From the NCBI GenBank assembly GCA_020744425.1, contig JAGMUV010000047.1:186001-250000 (forward strand): a DNA stretch of 64,000 nucleotides, in the 5' to 3' direction. Of the stretch, positions 45,271 through 58,084 are shown piece after piece. The stretch is from Dactylonectria macrodidyma (taxonomy: Eukaryota > Ascomycota > Sordariomycetes > Hypocreales > Nectriaceae). A program made the position numbers and the translations under genes. Each line of letters starts with the position of its first letter. The stretch's first letter is position 1. The notes beneath the pieces are model-generated. The model did no database searches and was not told the DNA's origin. It worked only from the letters and a program-made list of their open reading frames with translations.

Positions 45271-46780
45271 ATGAAAGCCCTTTGGCTACTCTCCGTGCGG
45301 GGTTGCCTCCTGGCACTCGCACAGACCGCATCAGCATCACCATCTGTGCTTACTAGGATGCCCGATTGCGCGGTAAGTTTGTCATGTCCAAGAGACACCA
45401 ACTCATCGAACCTTGCTCAATTTCCACCCCCTTCAGGTCCAGTGTTTTACTACCGCCATGGCCAACTCGACATGCAAGGATACGGACCAAGGATGTCTTT
45501 GCTCCAACCAAGCCTTCCAGATGGAGGCGGCGGGTTGCATAACAAAGAGCTGCACTGTGAAGGAATCTCTCAGTATGTCGCCTGAACGATTTCCATTGTA
45601 TGCCGACTAACTTCCCTCAAGTTGCCACGAATTCAAGCCAGACCAGCTGCGGTGCGCCCGTCCGCGACAATTCGCGGGGAGCTTTTGTACAGGCTATCGC
45701 ACTCGCAATCATCTCTGCGCTTTTCGTGCTCCAGAGATTCTCTGCCAAGATTTTCTGGGGCGCCCCGATCTGGCTCGACGACTGGTTCATCCTCCTCAGC
45801 TACCTAACATGCTTCATTAACATGTTCTTTATGGTCTGTGGCACCATACCCCACGGGCTCGGCCGAGACATATGGACCCTATCCCCCGCCGACATAACTA
45901 CATTTGGCATATATTTATATGCTGGAGGCTTTGCCTATATGGCAACGCTCCCATTGCTAAAGCTTTCTCTGCTTTTCTTTTACCTCCGCATCTTCCCAAC
46001 TCAAACTGTCCGCCGGGTCCTATGGGGCACCGTCATACTTAATGCTGTATCTGGTATTGCGTTTTGTCTTGCTTTTGGTTTCCAATGCCAGCCTGTCAGC
46101 TACTTCTGGAATCAGTGGGATGGTGAACATCAAGGGCACTGCGCCAATTCAAATGCCATAGTTTGGAGTCATGCAGCTGTGGGCATTGCCATTGATATCT
46201 GGATGTTGATAGTCCCTCTATCACAGTTGAAGGCTTTGAACTTGGACTGGAAAAAGAAGGTTGGAGTTGGCATTATGTTTTGCGTTGGGACCTTGTAGGT
46301 TTCTCCCCATCACTCTTCCAAGAATCAATCTAACCCGGTTCTAGTGTGACGATTATCAGCATTATTCGCCTACACTCCCTTATTCGATTTACACTACATG
46401 TTCCCAACCCTACTCAGGGCTCCCTCAGCATCACTACATGGTCTATTATAGAGATGAACATCGGAATTATATGCGCCTGCCTGCCATCTCTGAGGATACT
46501 CCTCGCCCGGCTGTTTCCGAGGATTTTGGGTACCTCTAATCAACACCCCTCTGGTCAGACCGGAAGAGACGAGGCTGGCAAGTCAAGTAACAGGAGCAGG
46601 GTTTTGGGGTCTGACACGCGGACAACTGTATACGCGAAGGGCTTTCAGCAGCGAACGGGCGCTGAAGGAATCATCTGTCAGAGGGAGTATGCTATTGAGT
46701 TCGGGGATAACGATGAGACACATTTGGTCTCGATGACAGATCTCGACCGGGGGAGCTCAAGGTCTAATGTCTCATTATAA
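45271..46780 (+). CDS. CFEM-domain rhodopsin-type receptor, paralog 2, complete
   Basis: GPCR-like membrane protein with a secreted CFEM head. Exons 45271-45372, 45437-45572, 45622-46294 and 46345-46780 join in phase to 448 aa. Signal peptide ALAQTASA, CFEM cysteines from MPDCA across intron 1 to VQCFTTAMANSTCK, GCLCSN, GCITKSC and finally SCGAPVRD. Membrane domain with APIWLDDWF, GLGRDIWTL, YFWNQWDG and IICACLPSLR. All three introns sit at the same codon positions as in the gene at 11.8-13.3 kb, so the two are duplicates; the sequences are clearly diverged (mature helices similar, tails different). It lies between two Helitrons, and its stop codon abuts the putative end of Helitron 2. Confidence 0.92.
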
Positions 46781-46820
46781 TTCAGCCCGAAGGGCGTTTT
46801 TTCAGCCCGAAGGGCGTTTT
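46781..46820. repeat. Perfect 20-bp tandem duplication, possible Helitron 2 left end
   Basis: ttcagcccgaagggcgtttt occurs twice in a row directly after the TAA of the CFEM gene. The core cagcccgaaggg recurs inverted at 52741-52752, downstream of the Helitron 2 gene. Placement on both sides of the element suggests terminal or subterminal repeats; the exact ends are not proven. Confidence 0.6.
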
Positions 46821-47390
46821 ACTCAGTCAGAAAGAATTGAGCATAAAACCTCCTCTGATTGGCTAATTGGCCTGGCCTGTACTCAACTCGTGCGCGAATT
46901 GGTCGACCGTTAACGCCACCAAATGAAGGCATCGCCACAAACCACCCCCTGAGCGTTGACTAGGTAACTCGCTAGCTTGGCAAACTCTCCAAGAGCTTTC
47001 AGTTCTTCTTTACTTCAATGCAATCAATTTGTTGGGTTACTAAGCACGATCCTCACTGAATAACCCCCGTGCCCCTTACTCCTTACACTAACCTACGTAG
47101 CAGCTGCTTCCCTTTTCTGTCGAATCTATCAAACTCATCAGGTTGCTAACAGTATCTAGGTTCACATATTACCTCCGCAGCCAGCCTACGTCTGAAGATT
47201 CCCCGGTTACTCTGCCTCCGGAAAGCAGTGCAGTTTACTTCCTGAACATTCAGACGTGATCTAACTACCTCAAAGACAGCCTCCCCATCGAGATCTATCA
47301 CGGTATTAGACGTAAGCCGTCACAAACCCTCCCTGCCCGAGCGATATACAGCAGTCTAGGTGGGTAAGAGGTGGATACATATACGGCCAG
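46821..47390. promoter_or_regulatory. Helitron 2 upstream region
   Basis: 570 bp without ORFs before the Helitron 2 ATG, with a CTCTGATTGG box at about 46852. Probably the promoter and 5' part of the element. Confidence 0.4.
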
Positions 47391-50300
47391 ATGGAGGACG
47401 ATATACCCCAGGCAGTTCGAATCTGCCACACCTGCAAGCAAGACCTGCCCGAAGTCGAATTTCGAAGCGTCAAGGACCCTAGGAAGTTTACAGGAGACTG
47501 TGCTAGCTGTAGGGCACGCCGAAGGGAACGTGTAGCTGAATCCCGAGCCGCCGTTGCCGCCATGCGGAATATCGCCTTGAGACTATCGCCACGCAGAGCC
47601 ACAAAAAGGACCGATTCTCTAGCTAACCTGACGCCTCCAAGGCGGACTGAGCCAACGCCTGCGTCTGTGCACGGCTTACAACCTCCTGCCGCGCCTGCTT
47701 TATTCCGTCGCCTGGCGCCCACACTCCAGGGACTGCCTAGACCTCTGCTGGGGCCATCTACCCCAAGCGCGGTAGAGGGGCCTTCCCCTATCACTCCTAC
47801 CCTTAGCCTGCCAACAGTAGTTCTGGGCACGCCGATTCCTCAAACGCCAATTCCTCAAACGCCAATTCCTCAAACGCCAATTCCTCAAGGCACTTTTCCA
47901 ACGGCTCATGTTGTGTTAGGCACGCCTATACCACAGGAATCATTCCCTGCCACACCTTCATTACTGCCACAGGGTCATTGCCGCGGCCGTTATACACGTC
48001 AAGGCACCTTTAACCCACGGCCACGGCCAGTGCCTCAAGAGCGACAGTTTGATCAGATCGTTGATCCACCTTTTACAGGGGACCTTAACTTGCCTGCCCT
48101 TAGTGAGGAGGATCAGGCCCTTGTGCGGGAGTTCTATACCGCCCTGGATGACGAGAAGATGCATAGTTGCATTCGCTGCCGGGAGCACTGGTTCGAAATG
48201 AAGAGAAATAGCTTGAAAATCTGCAGCCGCTGCATTAGTCGAGACAGGGAGAGAACCCCTAACGAGCCCTACTTCTTTAGCGCTGCGAATAACCTTGACT
48301 TCGGGGAAGTCCCCGGTAATCTACCTGGCTTAACAATGGTTGAGGAGATGCTGATTGCTAGGGTTCACGTACACGTGAAGGTCCTACAGGTACGTGGCGC
48401 TCAATATAAATACCGCGGCCACGTTGTCCACTTTCTTCGTAACGTTGGTAGGCTATTTGAAGAGCTCCCAGTCCTACCTGAAGAGCTAGATGTCGTACTC
48501 CTGCGGCCTCCTAATATGGAGGGCGACCCTCACTTCCAGCAGCAGTTTGCTCGCGATTTCCGGGTACGCCGCTCATGCCTGTTGACCTGGCTCCATTACC
48601 TACAGCGCCACCACCCGGGCTATCGCGATATCGTTGTGAGGCAGGATCGCTTGCAACGGCTTCCTCTTGACGACAGCATAGTTGCTTCCATTGCTTGCCA
48701 AGTGGCTGACATACCTGACGGCGAGGTCCCCCAAGGCCCCGTTGAGGAGGCTGTAGAAGAGGATCCTAGCGATGCAGACGCATCGGCGATCCCGAATTTG
48801 CAGGTTACCGATACCGAATTAAACGCCCTGCAGTCCCGATTCCTTCATGGTACCCCTGACCCTGAGCGTATGGCCGATCTTGAGCATATGCAGCCTAGCG
48901 CGCAGGCTCAACACCAGATGCCACTACCTTCCATTCGCAGGACTCCTATCAACGAATTCAACCGCTCCCAGCCGCTGTTAACGCTCGCGTTCCCTACCCT
49001 CTACCCTGACGGCAAGGCGGACTTCGTGGAGCCTCGCCTACGGAGCATCACGTACCAGGACTACCTTGCCCATGCGATGAGATGGCAAGACGGACGTTTT
49101 GCCCGCCATAAGACGTGGCCTTTCGTCGCCCTCAACACGCTGTTACGTGCGCAGGTCAGAAAGCGAAGCAACTACTTAGTCAAGCAACACGAAGGCCGCC
49201 GTCAACCTCTTACGCGCGCTGACATAGAGGAAGCGATGGCTAAGCCTGACGAGCCAGAGGCTCAGGCCCTGATCCAGTCGATCACACGCCAAGCCGCCGT
49301 AATCAGGGGCACCCGTCCATATTGGTATAAGCAAAGGAAGGAATTGGAGGCATATGCCTATAATCTAGGCAGGCCTGGCCTTTTCATTACTGCAAGTGCG
49401 GCTGATTACCACTGGGAGTCCCTATATCGTCATATGCCTCGATTCCAAGAGTGGAAAGCAGCTCCTGAGGCGGCGCGGATGGCCCTGTCCCGGCAATTAC
49501 TGAGAGACAACGCCCACATTGCCGCTTATCACTTCCATAAGCGTTATATGCTCTTTAGGACTATTGTCCTGAAGCAGAAGTTTAACCTAACGGACTTTTG
49601 GGGTCGCTACGAGTGGCAGGGCAGGGGTTCCAGTCACCACCATGGCCTATATTGGCTAAGTGGTCACCCAGACCTAGATCCTGATAATGGTCAGTCCCGG
49701 GAGCGATTCGCCCGAATCTGGGGATATCACGCATCTGCTGTGAACCCAGAGCCTCAGCGGGTACAGGCGCCTGGGGAAGGGAATCCCCTGATCAATAATC
49801 TATTGGGGCATCCCCTTACAGTTCAGTTCCTATCAATGGTAGTCAACCGCGTGCAGCGCCACCGCTGCAACAACTACTGTATGCAGCTCAACAAGCATAC
49901 CAAGCAGGTAGAGTGCCGCTTTGGGTTTCCTCACGGGCAGCGCATACTAGCCTCCCTTGAAAAGGTTCCTCATTCTAAGCACTGGAGCTTCAGGGGCGAG
50001 CGGAACGATAGCCAGATTAACCACTACAACCGCTTGCTTACGGTTGCGTGGCTAGCCAATACAGATGTCTCGCCCTGCACGAGCCTACAGCAGGTGATCG
50101 ATTACGCAGCCAAATACTGCTCCAAGTCGGAAAAGAAAAGTGAGTCTTTTGCCCAGATTGGGAAAGCTCTGATGCCCCAGGTCAAGGACCATAACCCCCT
50201 TATTTCCTTCACGTCAAAGCTCCTAAATCAGTTGGTTGCTGAGCGGGATTACTCAAAGCAGGAGGTTTGCCACTTGCTCCTCGGCCTGCCGTTACAGGAG

Positions 50301-52522
50301 GGCTCACGAACCTGCCTATATGTTGACTGCCGTCATCCTGACAGGCATTCCCACTCCCTACATATAGACGGCGATGAGGTTGATGAGACTTTCAATGTCT
50401 ATGAAAAGTACAGTCAACGCCCAGAAACCCTAGAGGGCCTAACCTACGTTTCCTTCCTCAAATACTGGAATTTCCGCTCTAGGGACCCTTCCAAGTGGAA
50501 GCAATGGCAGCCAGGAAATGTTAACGGCAGGCCTCGTGTATTGGTTTACTTCCCTCGCTATCATGCTGATCCAGAAGGTCAACAGTGGCCAGATTACTGC
50601 CGTGTAAAGCTAACATTGAACCACCCACATCGCCGAGTTGATGAGCTTCTGACATTTGACGGCCAACTTTTCAGTTCCCACGTTGAGGCTTTCTTGCATT
50701 GTTGGCAACACCACAGTCATGGTGATGACCATTACGGCTGGCCAAAAGAGGCTCGGCTACAGCCTCAAGAGGATCAATACGAGGCTCTGCCTGTGGAGGA
50801 GGAATTTGATGACGAAGACTGGATTCGCCTCGCCGCCCTTTTACCTGACAACCCCCTTACCCAGGAAGGTCTTGACCTACTTGGCCACCGCGATATTGAC
50901 GTTAATTACGACTGGACACGGCATGTAGGTACTTATCCGGAACTTCGAGACGGCTACTGGAAAGACCTTATCGCTAGCCACCCTATAGCCAACGATATGG
51001 AGGTCCTTGGCCCTCACTGGCGTGACCAGCTCAACCCACAACAACGGCTCGTGTACGACACCTTCATGGGCCACTTCCGGGCGCAAAATCCTACTCAAAT
51101 CCTTCTCCACGTTGACGGTGGTGGTGGTACAGGCAAGTCCTTCCTTATCAAGGTGCTATCCTCCCATCTTCAGGCGGCTGCCCTACCGAATCCTAGCCCT
51201 ATTTGTCGCGTAGCGCCAACAGGTGTTGCGAGTAACCAGATACAGGGCAGCACCATACATTCGTTGCTACGTCTCCCAGTACGTGGTGCTTTTACCGACC
51301 TTCCCCCAGCCGATGCGGCCGCCCTTCAGTCCCGCCTACGGCACGTCAAGTACCTCGTTATCGATGAAAAGAGCATGCTAGGGCTTGAGCAGCTAGCGCG
51401 GATCGATTCCCGTCTACGGCAGGCCTTCCCACAGCGTAGCCTCGAGTTCTTTGGTGGCGTGAGCGTCTTGCTGGTGGGCGATTTCTTCCAGTTACCACCC
51501 GTCCGGCAAAAGCCGCTGTATTCGACCAGCACCAGCCTGTCTCCGCTGGAAAGGAGAGGGCAGGTGGCCTACCGGTTATTTGACCGCACCATCTTCTTGA
51601 CCACGGTACAGCGCCAAACTGGCGATGATCAGGCCCAGTTCCGTCAGGCATTGCAGGAATTGCGTGAAGTTAAGTTATCTATACCGTCATGGAACCTCCT
51701 TAGTAATCGGGTACAGGTCAAGCTAACACAGAGCGAGATTGACAGCTTCAGGGCCGCTTTGCGGGTGTATTCTACAAAGGCCCGGGTCAACGAGTACAAT
51801 TATGAGCATATGGTGCACCTCAACGACCCGGCAGTACAGGTGGAGGCAAAGAATCGGGGCAACGGCGCGGGGCAGGCGCCAAGCGACAACGCTGGCAACC
51901 TATCTAACAGGTTCCCTGTTGCTAAAGGCGCCAGGGTGATGCTTACGACTAACCTATGGCAGCCAGCAGGCCTAGTTAACGGCGCCCAGGGTACTGTATA
52001 CGACATCGCCTGGAACGAAGGCACCAACCCATGGGAAGAACCCCCGGCGGTTATTATGGTGGATTTCGATAGCTACGACGGGCCGCCGTATCTAACAACG
52101 AACGAGGGCAGGAAAATCGTACCCATCCTTCCAGTCACGCGTGATTTCCTAGTGGGCAACGAGACCTGCGCTCGCACGCAGTTTCCCTTGATCGTGGCAT
52201 TTGCTATCACTGTTCACAAATGCCAGAGCCTAACGAAGGATCAGATAGTTGCTGACCTTGCTACACGCGACTTCCAGGCCGGTATCAGTTATGTTGCCGT
52301 CTCACGAGTTACCTCGCTGCAAGGCCTACTCCTTGAGGCGCCTTTCGACCGCCAGAGCCTCTATAACCACACGCCCACGGAAGGTTTATACGCCTGCGTT
52401 TCCTACGTACTGCGTTTGTGGCAAACTATAAGGCAGGGATGAAGATGCGCCTTGCTGACCAACAACGCCGTCAGGCTCAACAGCTGACCGATCCGCCGTA
52501 TACACCACGCTACATTGACTAA
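47391..52522 (+). mobile_element. Helitron 2: Rep/PIF1 helicase, coding region intact
   Basis: Rolling-circle transposon protein. Exon 1 47391-52383, intron 52384-52436 (GT...GCAG), exon 2 52437-52522: 1692 aa. The intron removes a premature stop and restores the tail EGMKMRLADQQRRQAQ that matches the Helitron 1 end. Order: zinc motif CHTCKQDLPEVEF...CASC (residues 12-45), proline-rich linker with four TPIPQ units (about 145-166), cysteine cluster CIRCREHWF, Rep HUH GRGSSHHHGLYW (about 750), tyrosines in IDYAAKYCSK (about 905), PIF1 Walker A DGGGGTGKS (about 1242), Walker B LVIDEKSM, GDFFQLPPV, VHKCQS. No inactivating change is seen, so it may be transposition-competent. Clearly diverged from Helitron 1. 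Confidence 0.92.
47829..47888 (+). repeat. 15-bp coding minisatellite in Helitron 2
   Basis: Four head-to-tail copies of acgccRattcctcaa encode TPIPQ repeated. The surrounding phrase VVLGTPIPQ occurs twice in Helitron 2 and once (VVLGTPIPPTQQ) in Helitron 1, so the unit is an expanded conserved motif. Confidence 0.95.
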
Positions 52523-53740
52523 ATGACGTTTTCCTATAAGCTACAGGGAAAGGGGAAATTCGATATACGGTATATAGTTGATTGGGCCTGTCAGGAAGTG
52601 GTAAAGGGACCCCTATGTCTATCAGTCAACTCCCTGACTACAGGTTTGAAGTGGTTTAACAGCTGGTTATCGCCGCAGTTGCAAGGGGGGTTCTAGGGGG
52701 TTCCCCCAGGAGAATTTAATAGCAGGTATACGGTATTTACCCTTCGGGCTGGATATTCAGCCGTTAAGTCCCTTGCCTTGGCAACTTAATGGGTGTTCGA
52801 AGTATTTATACCTATATTAAAAGTTTTAGCCGTTTCATATTTAGTTTTAATTTTTAAAAGCTATTTAAAAAACGGCGATTTAAGGTGTAAATACCTACTG
52901 ACCGACTCACTTGGGTGACCGACTCACTTATGGAGTATGTTGTTACGGTTTGGTTCACCGAACAGCGATAGAGGCCTTATAGTGCAGTAATGTGCCCGGA
53001 TGATCGCCATTACAACGATTATTGACCAATCTTTTGCCCCCTGGTACAGCGGTCTAGCACAACCGTTACACGATAATCGCTATACGGCAGGTCTCAGGTT
53101 CGATCCCAGGTTCAGGATCGTGCCCCAGGCTTACAAGGATTTCTAGCTTTCGCGCGCATATCAGTGGTATAGGAGCTGGCCCTCGGGCTTCGGGGTTCGC
53201 TTGTGTTTGGGAAGTTGGCGCAGAAAGGCTGGACAGGGGGGTTTTCATCCCGCATAGATCAGCCACTCCGAAAAAAAATCGTGATATTGGTATCAAATGA
53301 AAGGCCAAAATCTGAATAACCAAACCGAGGCATATGTAAAGTCTCAATATCATTGAAAGACATTTTATTCCATGAAAAAGAAAGACAAAAGATGCAGAGA
53401 AGCAGAAATGGTCCGTGCGGAGATCATGCTGATAGAGCAGAGACCCACCCTATCTGGTCATCCAGCCAATACGATCACGGCTTGGACGAACTTTATCCCT
53501 GTCAGTTTCCAAGAGCCAATTACGCATCGACTTTAAGTGGGACTCCATCATTACATAATCACTACGCTAATGACACCTACGATAATGATAAGATAAGATA
53601 AGAACAGAAATGCCAGGCATGCGAAACCGCAACAACGATTAATCCGGATACGTGCCCCCTAACCCGCCTCTTGACCATGGAGAATAGGAGAATACCATCT
53701 ATAGAGTACTACCCTATCGCCTCATGGCATGCGATAGACC
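52523..53740. other. Helitron 2 downstream flank and intergenic region
   Basis: Includes the inverted cccttcgggctg (52741-52752), a hairpin gggggttccccc near 52695, a 13-bp direct repeat gaccgactcactt (about 52897-52930) and a tRNA-like segment listed separately. The 3' end of Helitron 2 (CTRR after a hairpin) must lie here but I could not fix it. No protein gene. Confidence 0.45.
53040..53110 (+). other. tRNA-like sequence with A- and B-box motifs
   Basis: TGGTACAGCGG (A-box-like, 53042) is followed about 50 bp later by GGTTCGATCCC (perfect B box, about 53097). The acceptor stem does not pair and the T-stem has a mismatch, so it is a decayed tRNA or a tRNA-derived SINE head rather than a working tRNA. 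Confidence 0.35.
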
Positions 53741-56700
53741 ATGGCACCTCGTGCCCTAACCATTGAGGAGAAGCGCAAGCGCATCCGAGAACGCACGAGG
53801 AAACGCCGAATGCAGCAGCGGCAACATAGACAGGCTCAATACGAGGAAGAGTGTTCGCACTATTCCACCGTCCGCCGGGTTAGTCGTGATGTTGACACAG
53901 TTCCAACATCAACAGATGCAGATGTAATAGCCACTCGTGAGTGTTCTCTCTAGCTTAGCCCTAGCACAAGAACGTCTTTTACATTACGCTACCCATCATA
54001 GTCACGGCCGTCGTCGCAAGTGGCCGAAGCGTCTGGTCCCGGTGTTTGCTATCAGCTCCTCGCCATTAACTAGGTACACGGTAAATCTGATAGGATCTGC
54101 AGGAACTTCTGCTGTTGCCAATACCAGCGAAATGTCATCAACACAGCCATTTGCGCATCCGCAATCATCGCATGATGCAGTAACATCCGGGCCAAGCTCT
54201 TCCCAGTCTTTTCGAGGAACATATCCCTCCTCAGTATTCTCTTCCAACCCCTCTCACGATATGCCCGGGCACGCCGGCGTAATCTCTGCATTACCGTGCC
54301 ATCGACTCCCCTGTAGACCTGGATCTTTGTCAACCAATGCCTTGAGAAGCCAACCTGGTGCCATTCCTTCACACGTGCCACCGAATGGCTCAGGCATCTC
54401 GACCGCCAAACTCTTCCTATAATCTTTAACAGACCATGCTATCCCAGGACATTCCAATTTCGTCCATCTCTGCAGCGTGGTCTACGATCAGGTGTTCCGG
54501 TCCTTCTTCAACCCTACCTGCGATTGTGAGTTCCTGGCATTTATTCCGGGTTTGTCAGGCGTGGAATAATGACAACCCCTCCAAAGGTCCGCATTCGACA
54601 AATGCCAACGAGACAGAAGACACTCAAACACTCCGAGAGGTTGCGCAACATCTACAGAGCTTCCTCCCTCCTCTTTCAACAGTCTTCGGCGAGAGCGAAT
54701 CCTATGACGCCAGTGACTCCTTTGGCCAGTGGCGACGCTTTCTTTCAGATCAGCCAAGCCGACCTCTCTCTTTCCAAAAGTCACAGGCCTCCCTCTCTCA
54801 AACACAAGTATCAATATCGCGCCAGTGGGACATTGATAGCGTGTGGTTTGGAGCAAAGAGTTTACAGGCGATTCGATCACCCAATAGTTTCCGCCTTTCT
54901 TTCCTTCCCTCACCGGTTCTTAATCTATCGACTGACCAGGTGATCCAGCCACACGGGCTTCAATTGGCAAAGACCAGACACATCCTTCTCGGAACATTTA
55001 ATACGAAATGTGTTCGCTTTGCCGCCTTCCTCTTTTTCCCTAACGCTGCGGCCTCGAAGACTCCAACCATTAAGAATGCGCTGTCCTCTGAGCGGCAGAA
55101 AGACCTCTACAACCGCATCATCATTCCAGCCGCTCACGAGGCTATATCAGGCCCTCCTCTGCAGGAGATACCTCAAACATATGATATTGCATATGCGAAG
55201 TCCCGCTCTTTCCAAGAGAAGCCGGGCAATAACAGATGGAGAGCAGACGATATGGGCCGATCTTTTCATCTCCAGTATACCATCCCGGCTCAATTTCTCA
55301 TGTCGTTCTGGCAATCGATCGTTCGGAGAGCAGATTCATTACGGATACCAACTGAGTCAGGAGAAACAGTCGCATACTTTCAGAATCCTCGATTGCTTTT
55401 CCAGTCCCACGATTTGAAAAACACTTTTGGCTGCAAGACTCTCGAGGAGACCCTGGGTTTGTTTGAAGATATTGTGCTACAAGCTTTTGACCCTGCGCTT
55501 TTGGACATTCGCTCCAGCTGGCTAGATATTGGTTTCAGGGACCATGTCTCCAGTCATTCACCCCAAAGTCTCTTCAGACCGGAGCCATACACCCTGCTCT
55601 GGAAGAGCCAATGCCATCACCACCTTCATGCGAAGCTCTCGCGGGTCAACCCCGAAGCCCGACTTGACGCCACATATTTTCGCGGCTTTCTTTTTCGTGA
55701 TATCGGCGACTATCAAGCTAAGGCCAAGGCTGCTCGGGGCATGAATCCGGGCCACCCCGAACAATCACTTCCGGCAATTATCCGTGGCAAGGCATACAAC
55801 TGCAATAAGGAACAAGCATCTGTTATATTTAGCAACTATCAACTCTTCCAATCTGGCTTCCTCCCGCTTCTGGCTCTCAATGAAGGAATGATCAAGGATC
55901 TCTCATCAACCAACCAGGGCAATCAAGAGGCACCGATGACCCAGCTGAGCCGTGAGTCCATCCTGAAAGCCTGGAACGCCAATAAACGCCACTTAAAAGC
56001 CGTATCAGACAAGAAATCTCTAGCAAACTATGGTATTCGGAAAGAGATGACTTTCCGGCTTGACACGATCTTGACGATGTGGGCTGGCGGATATTTCAAC
56101 CCCAGCCAGAACCCTCACGTAGGGCAGCTCTCGTGGAACGTGTCACTTACGCCTGATGCCACGGAGCATTATCCATTCTGGATAGTTTCCACTGAAGATG
56201 TCAACTCTCTCATATTCACTCAGGCGGCCAGATTCATAGTCCCCCTTGATCACTTGTTCCGACAAGCCTCCTTGAGCGCCGCTCACTCTTCACCCTACCT
56301 AATTCTTGCCTTCTATACCTCCCAACTGTTCTGTAGGCTTCTCACCCATTGTCTTGACTCTGAGCAGCAGTTCCCATACGACAACTGGATTTGGCGCTCG
56401 AGATGGACGGTACAACATCGGCAGGCACATCAAAAGAGAACATTACTCGTGCGGCAAGGCCTTGGTCTTGAGACCTCAGCGAGTATTTTTGGAATGCCGT
56501 GGATTCCTCGGGACTGTATCGATTGGCATGCCGGGCACATCGATATTAGGACTCTCAGCCAGCTTTATGTGCCCCGAACTCCTATCCAAGCACGATTTAC
56601 CTATCAGGCCAATATTCAATCCTTCACAACATCTAGAGTGTCGGTGGAGCACTCACTGAAGCAATGGTTGCAAGACGCTCGGCTTGAATATGATCGTGGA

Positions 56701-57999
56701 AACGACCGCGAAGCAGAAAGGATAGTCGACGGCATCGTCCGTCTAGCAGTCGAAGAGATCGCTCGGGCATATCACCATCATATGCTCTCAAAGCTACAAA
56801 TATACTGGAGTCGTATTTTCCCCCGCAATGGACGCAACGGGCCCCCTCCTATCAGTCGTCTACGGCAGGGGCAAGATGAATCCGCAAAACAAGTTGGTCG
56901 CATTGTGAATGCTCAGACAATATGGGAGATATACAACGAGTCCTGGAGCGAATTTGCCAAGATTCACTCAATCACCGAGTCCGAACAGATGCCACGGGAA
57001 ATACCTTGTTGGATGGCCAAACGCAAGTACTTGCCGCATGAAGATGGCTGGTCCGAGTATATCTTCCGACAACTCTTTGGCCGTCCGAATCCGCCAACAT
57101 GGAACCGTTGCGATTTTTTGAAGCTGTACCGAAGATTCAAGGAGCTCTGGGAATTGATTGGCGATCGCGCAGGATCTTTCGACAATCGATTCCGCCGCGT
57201 GATCGGTAATTTCATTCAGGTTGCCTTCAACAGTGACCAGAGCAAGGAGATTGGTACAAATCGCAGCTTGGGAACTTGGTATGAACACAAACCAACATTT
57301 TTCCGGATCCAGTTTTGGGCTCCATACTTCTCGCTTCCCGAGAGCCGAGAGGAATCACCAAAGTGCCCGGTCGATGACTACCAGAGTCGAAATTTGGAGG
57401 CTCCATTAGCCACAGCCTGTGTGTTCATCACCAATGAGCAGTTCCGGAGTCGAGCCGATACTTTCAAACAGTTATGGCTACAAATCGTCAGTCACGGTGA
57501 TCGTCTACAGGCGATGAAGCCCAAGGCGAGGGATCAAATCTGTCAAGAAGCTCTACAATGTCTGATAGAGCTTACAGGAGTTCGATGGACTCAAAATGGC
57601 GACTTGAAATACATCGTGCCCTGGAAATTCGAGTCTTCCACAGCGAAAGATGATGGATTCGAAGACCCCTTCCGGATTACTATCTCGAGCAAGACTGGTC
57701 GTTTTGCGTCTAGGCCTCACGAGCCCACAATCATACTGCCATCACACCACAATGCTGTGACTTTGACTGATGCTATCCTGTCACTCCCTCGGCTAAGCCA
57801 GAAGACACTTCGGCAACTTCAATGCACTCGAATGCTGCTGGACAACAATAGTGACCAGTACGACATTAGGACCTACCTTGAAGCCAGGTGGAGAGCAAGG
57901 GAAGTAGTGACCCAATCTGATTCGTTGCTGCGACAATTCCTCGGTCAGACCGAGCCGCCCCAAACAGAAATCGAGGATCCGCAAGCGCTTGATATGTAA
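53741..57999 (+). pseudogene. Giant protein of unknown family, copy A, with a nonsense change
   Basis: Largest copy of the tandem family. Parts: ATG 53741 with a basic N-terminus (RIRERTRKRRMQQRQHRQ, likely nuclear localisation); a Ser/Pro-rich region in a frame running 53937-54525; an intron 54526-54586 at the same place as in copy C (after CDC); and a long exon 54587-57999 of about 1137 residues. Two breaks: the junction near 53937-53970 needs an intron under 40 nt or a frameshift, and an in-frame TAA at 54420-54422 stands where copy C has CAA (FLQAVDN). The long exon is fully open. Blocks conserved with B or C: FPQW/FGQWRRFLS, RQWDIDS, STDQVIQPHGL, YAKSRS, LDIRSSWLDIG, PYTLLWKSQC, IFTQAARFIVPLDHLF, EIARAYHHH, IPWxF. 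No catalytic motif, membrane segment or known domain is recognised. Downstream translation from 54436 could still produce a large product. Confidence 0.7.
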
Positions 58000-58084
58000 T
58001 GCGAGGGGTTAAAGGTGCAAAAGTTTGGGAAATAATGGTTCTCGCCATTATGGCCCACACCGGACCACTCTCCTAGACAATCCC

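Noticed and set aside
47306..47830. 174-codon ORF on the minus strand
   Set aside because: Antisense shadow of the proline-rich Helitron 2 N-terminus with no family signature.
54436..54525. Start of the 1,187-codon ORF as the true N-terminus of copy A
   Set aside because: The homologous frame in this stretch is a different one (VYDQVFRSFF matches copy C); the ORF start lies in the wrong frame before the intron.
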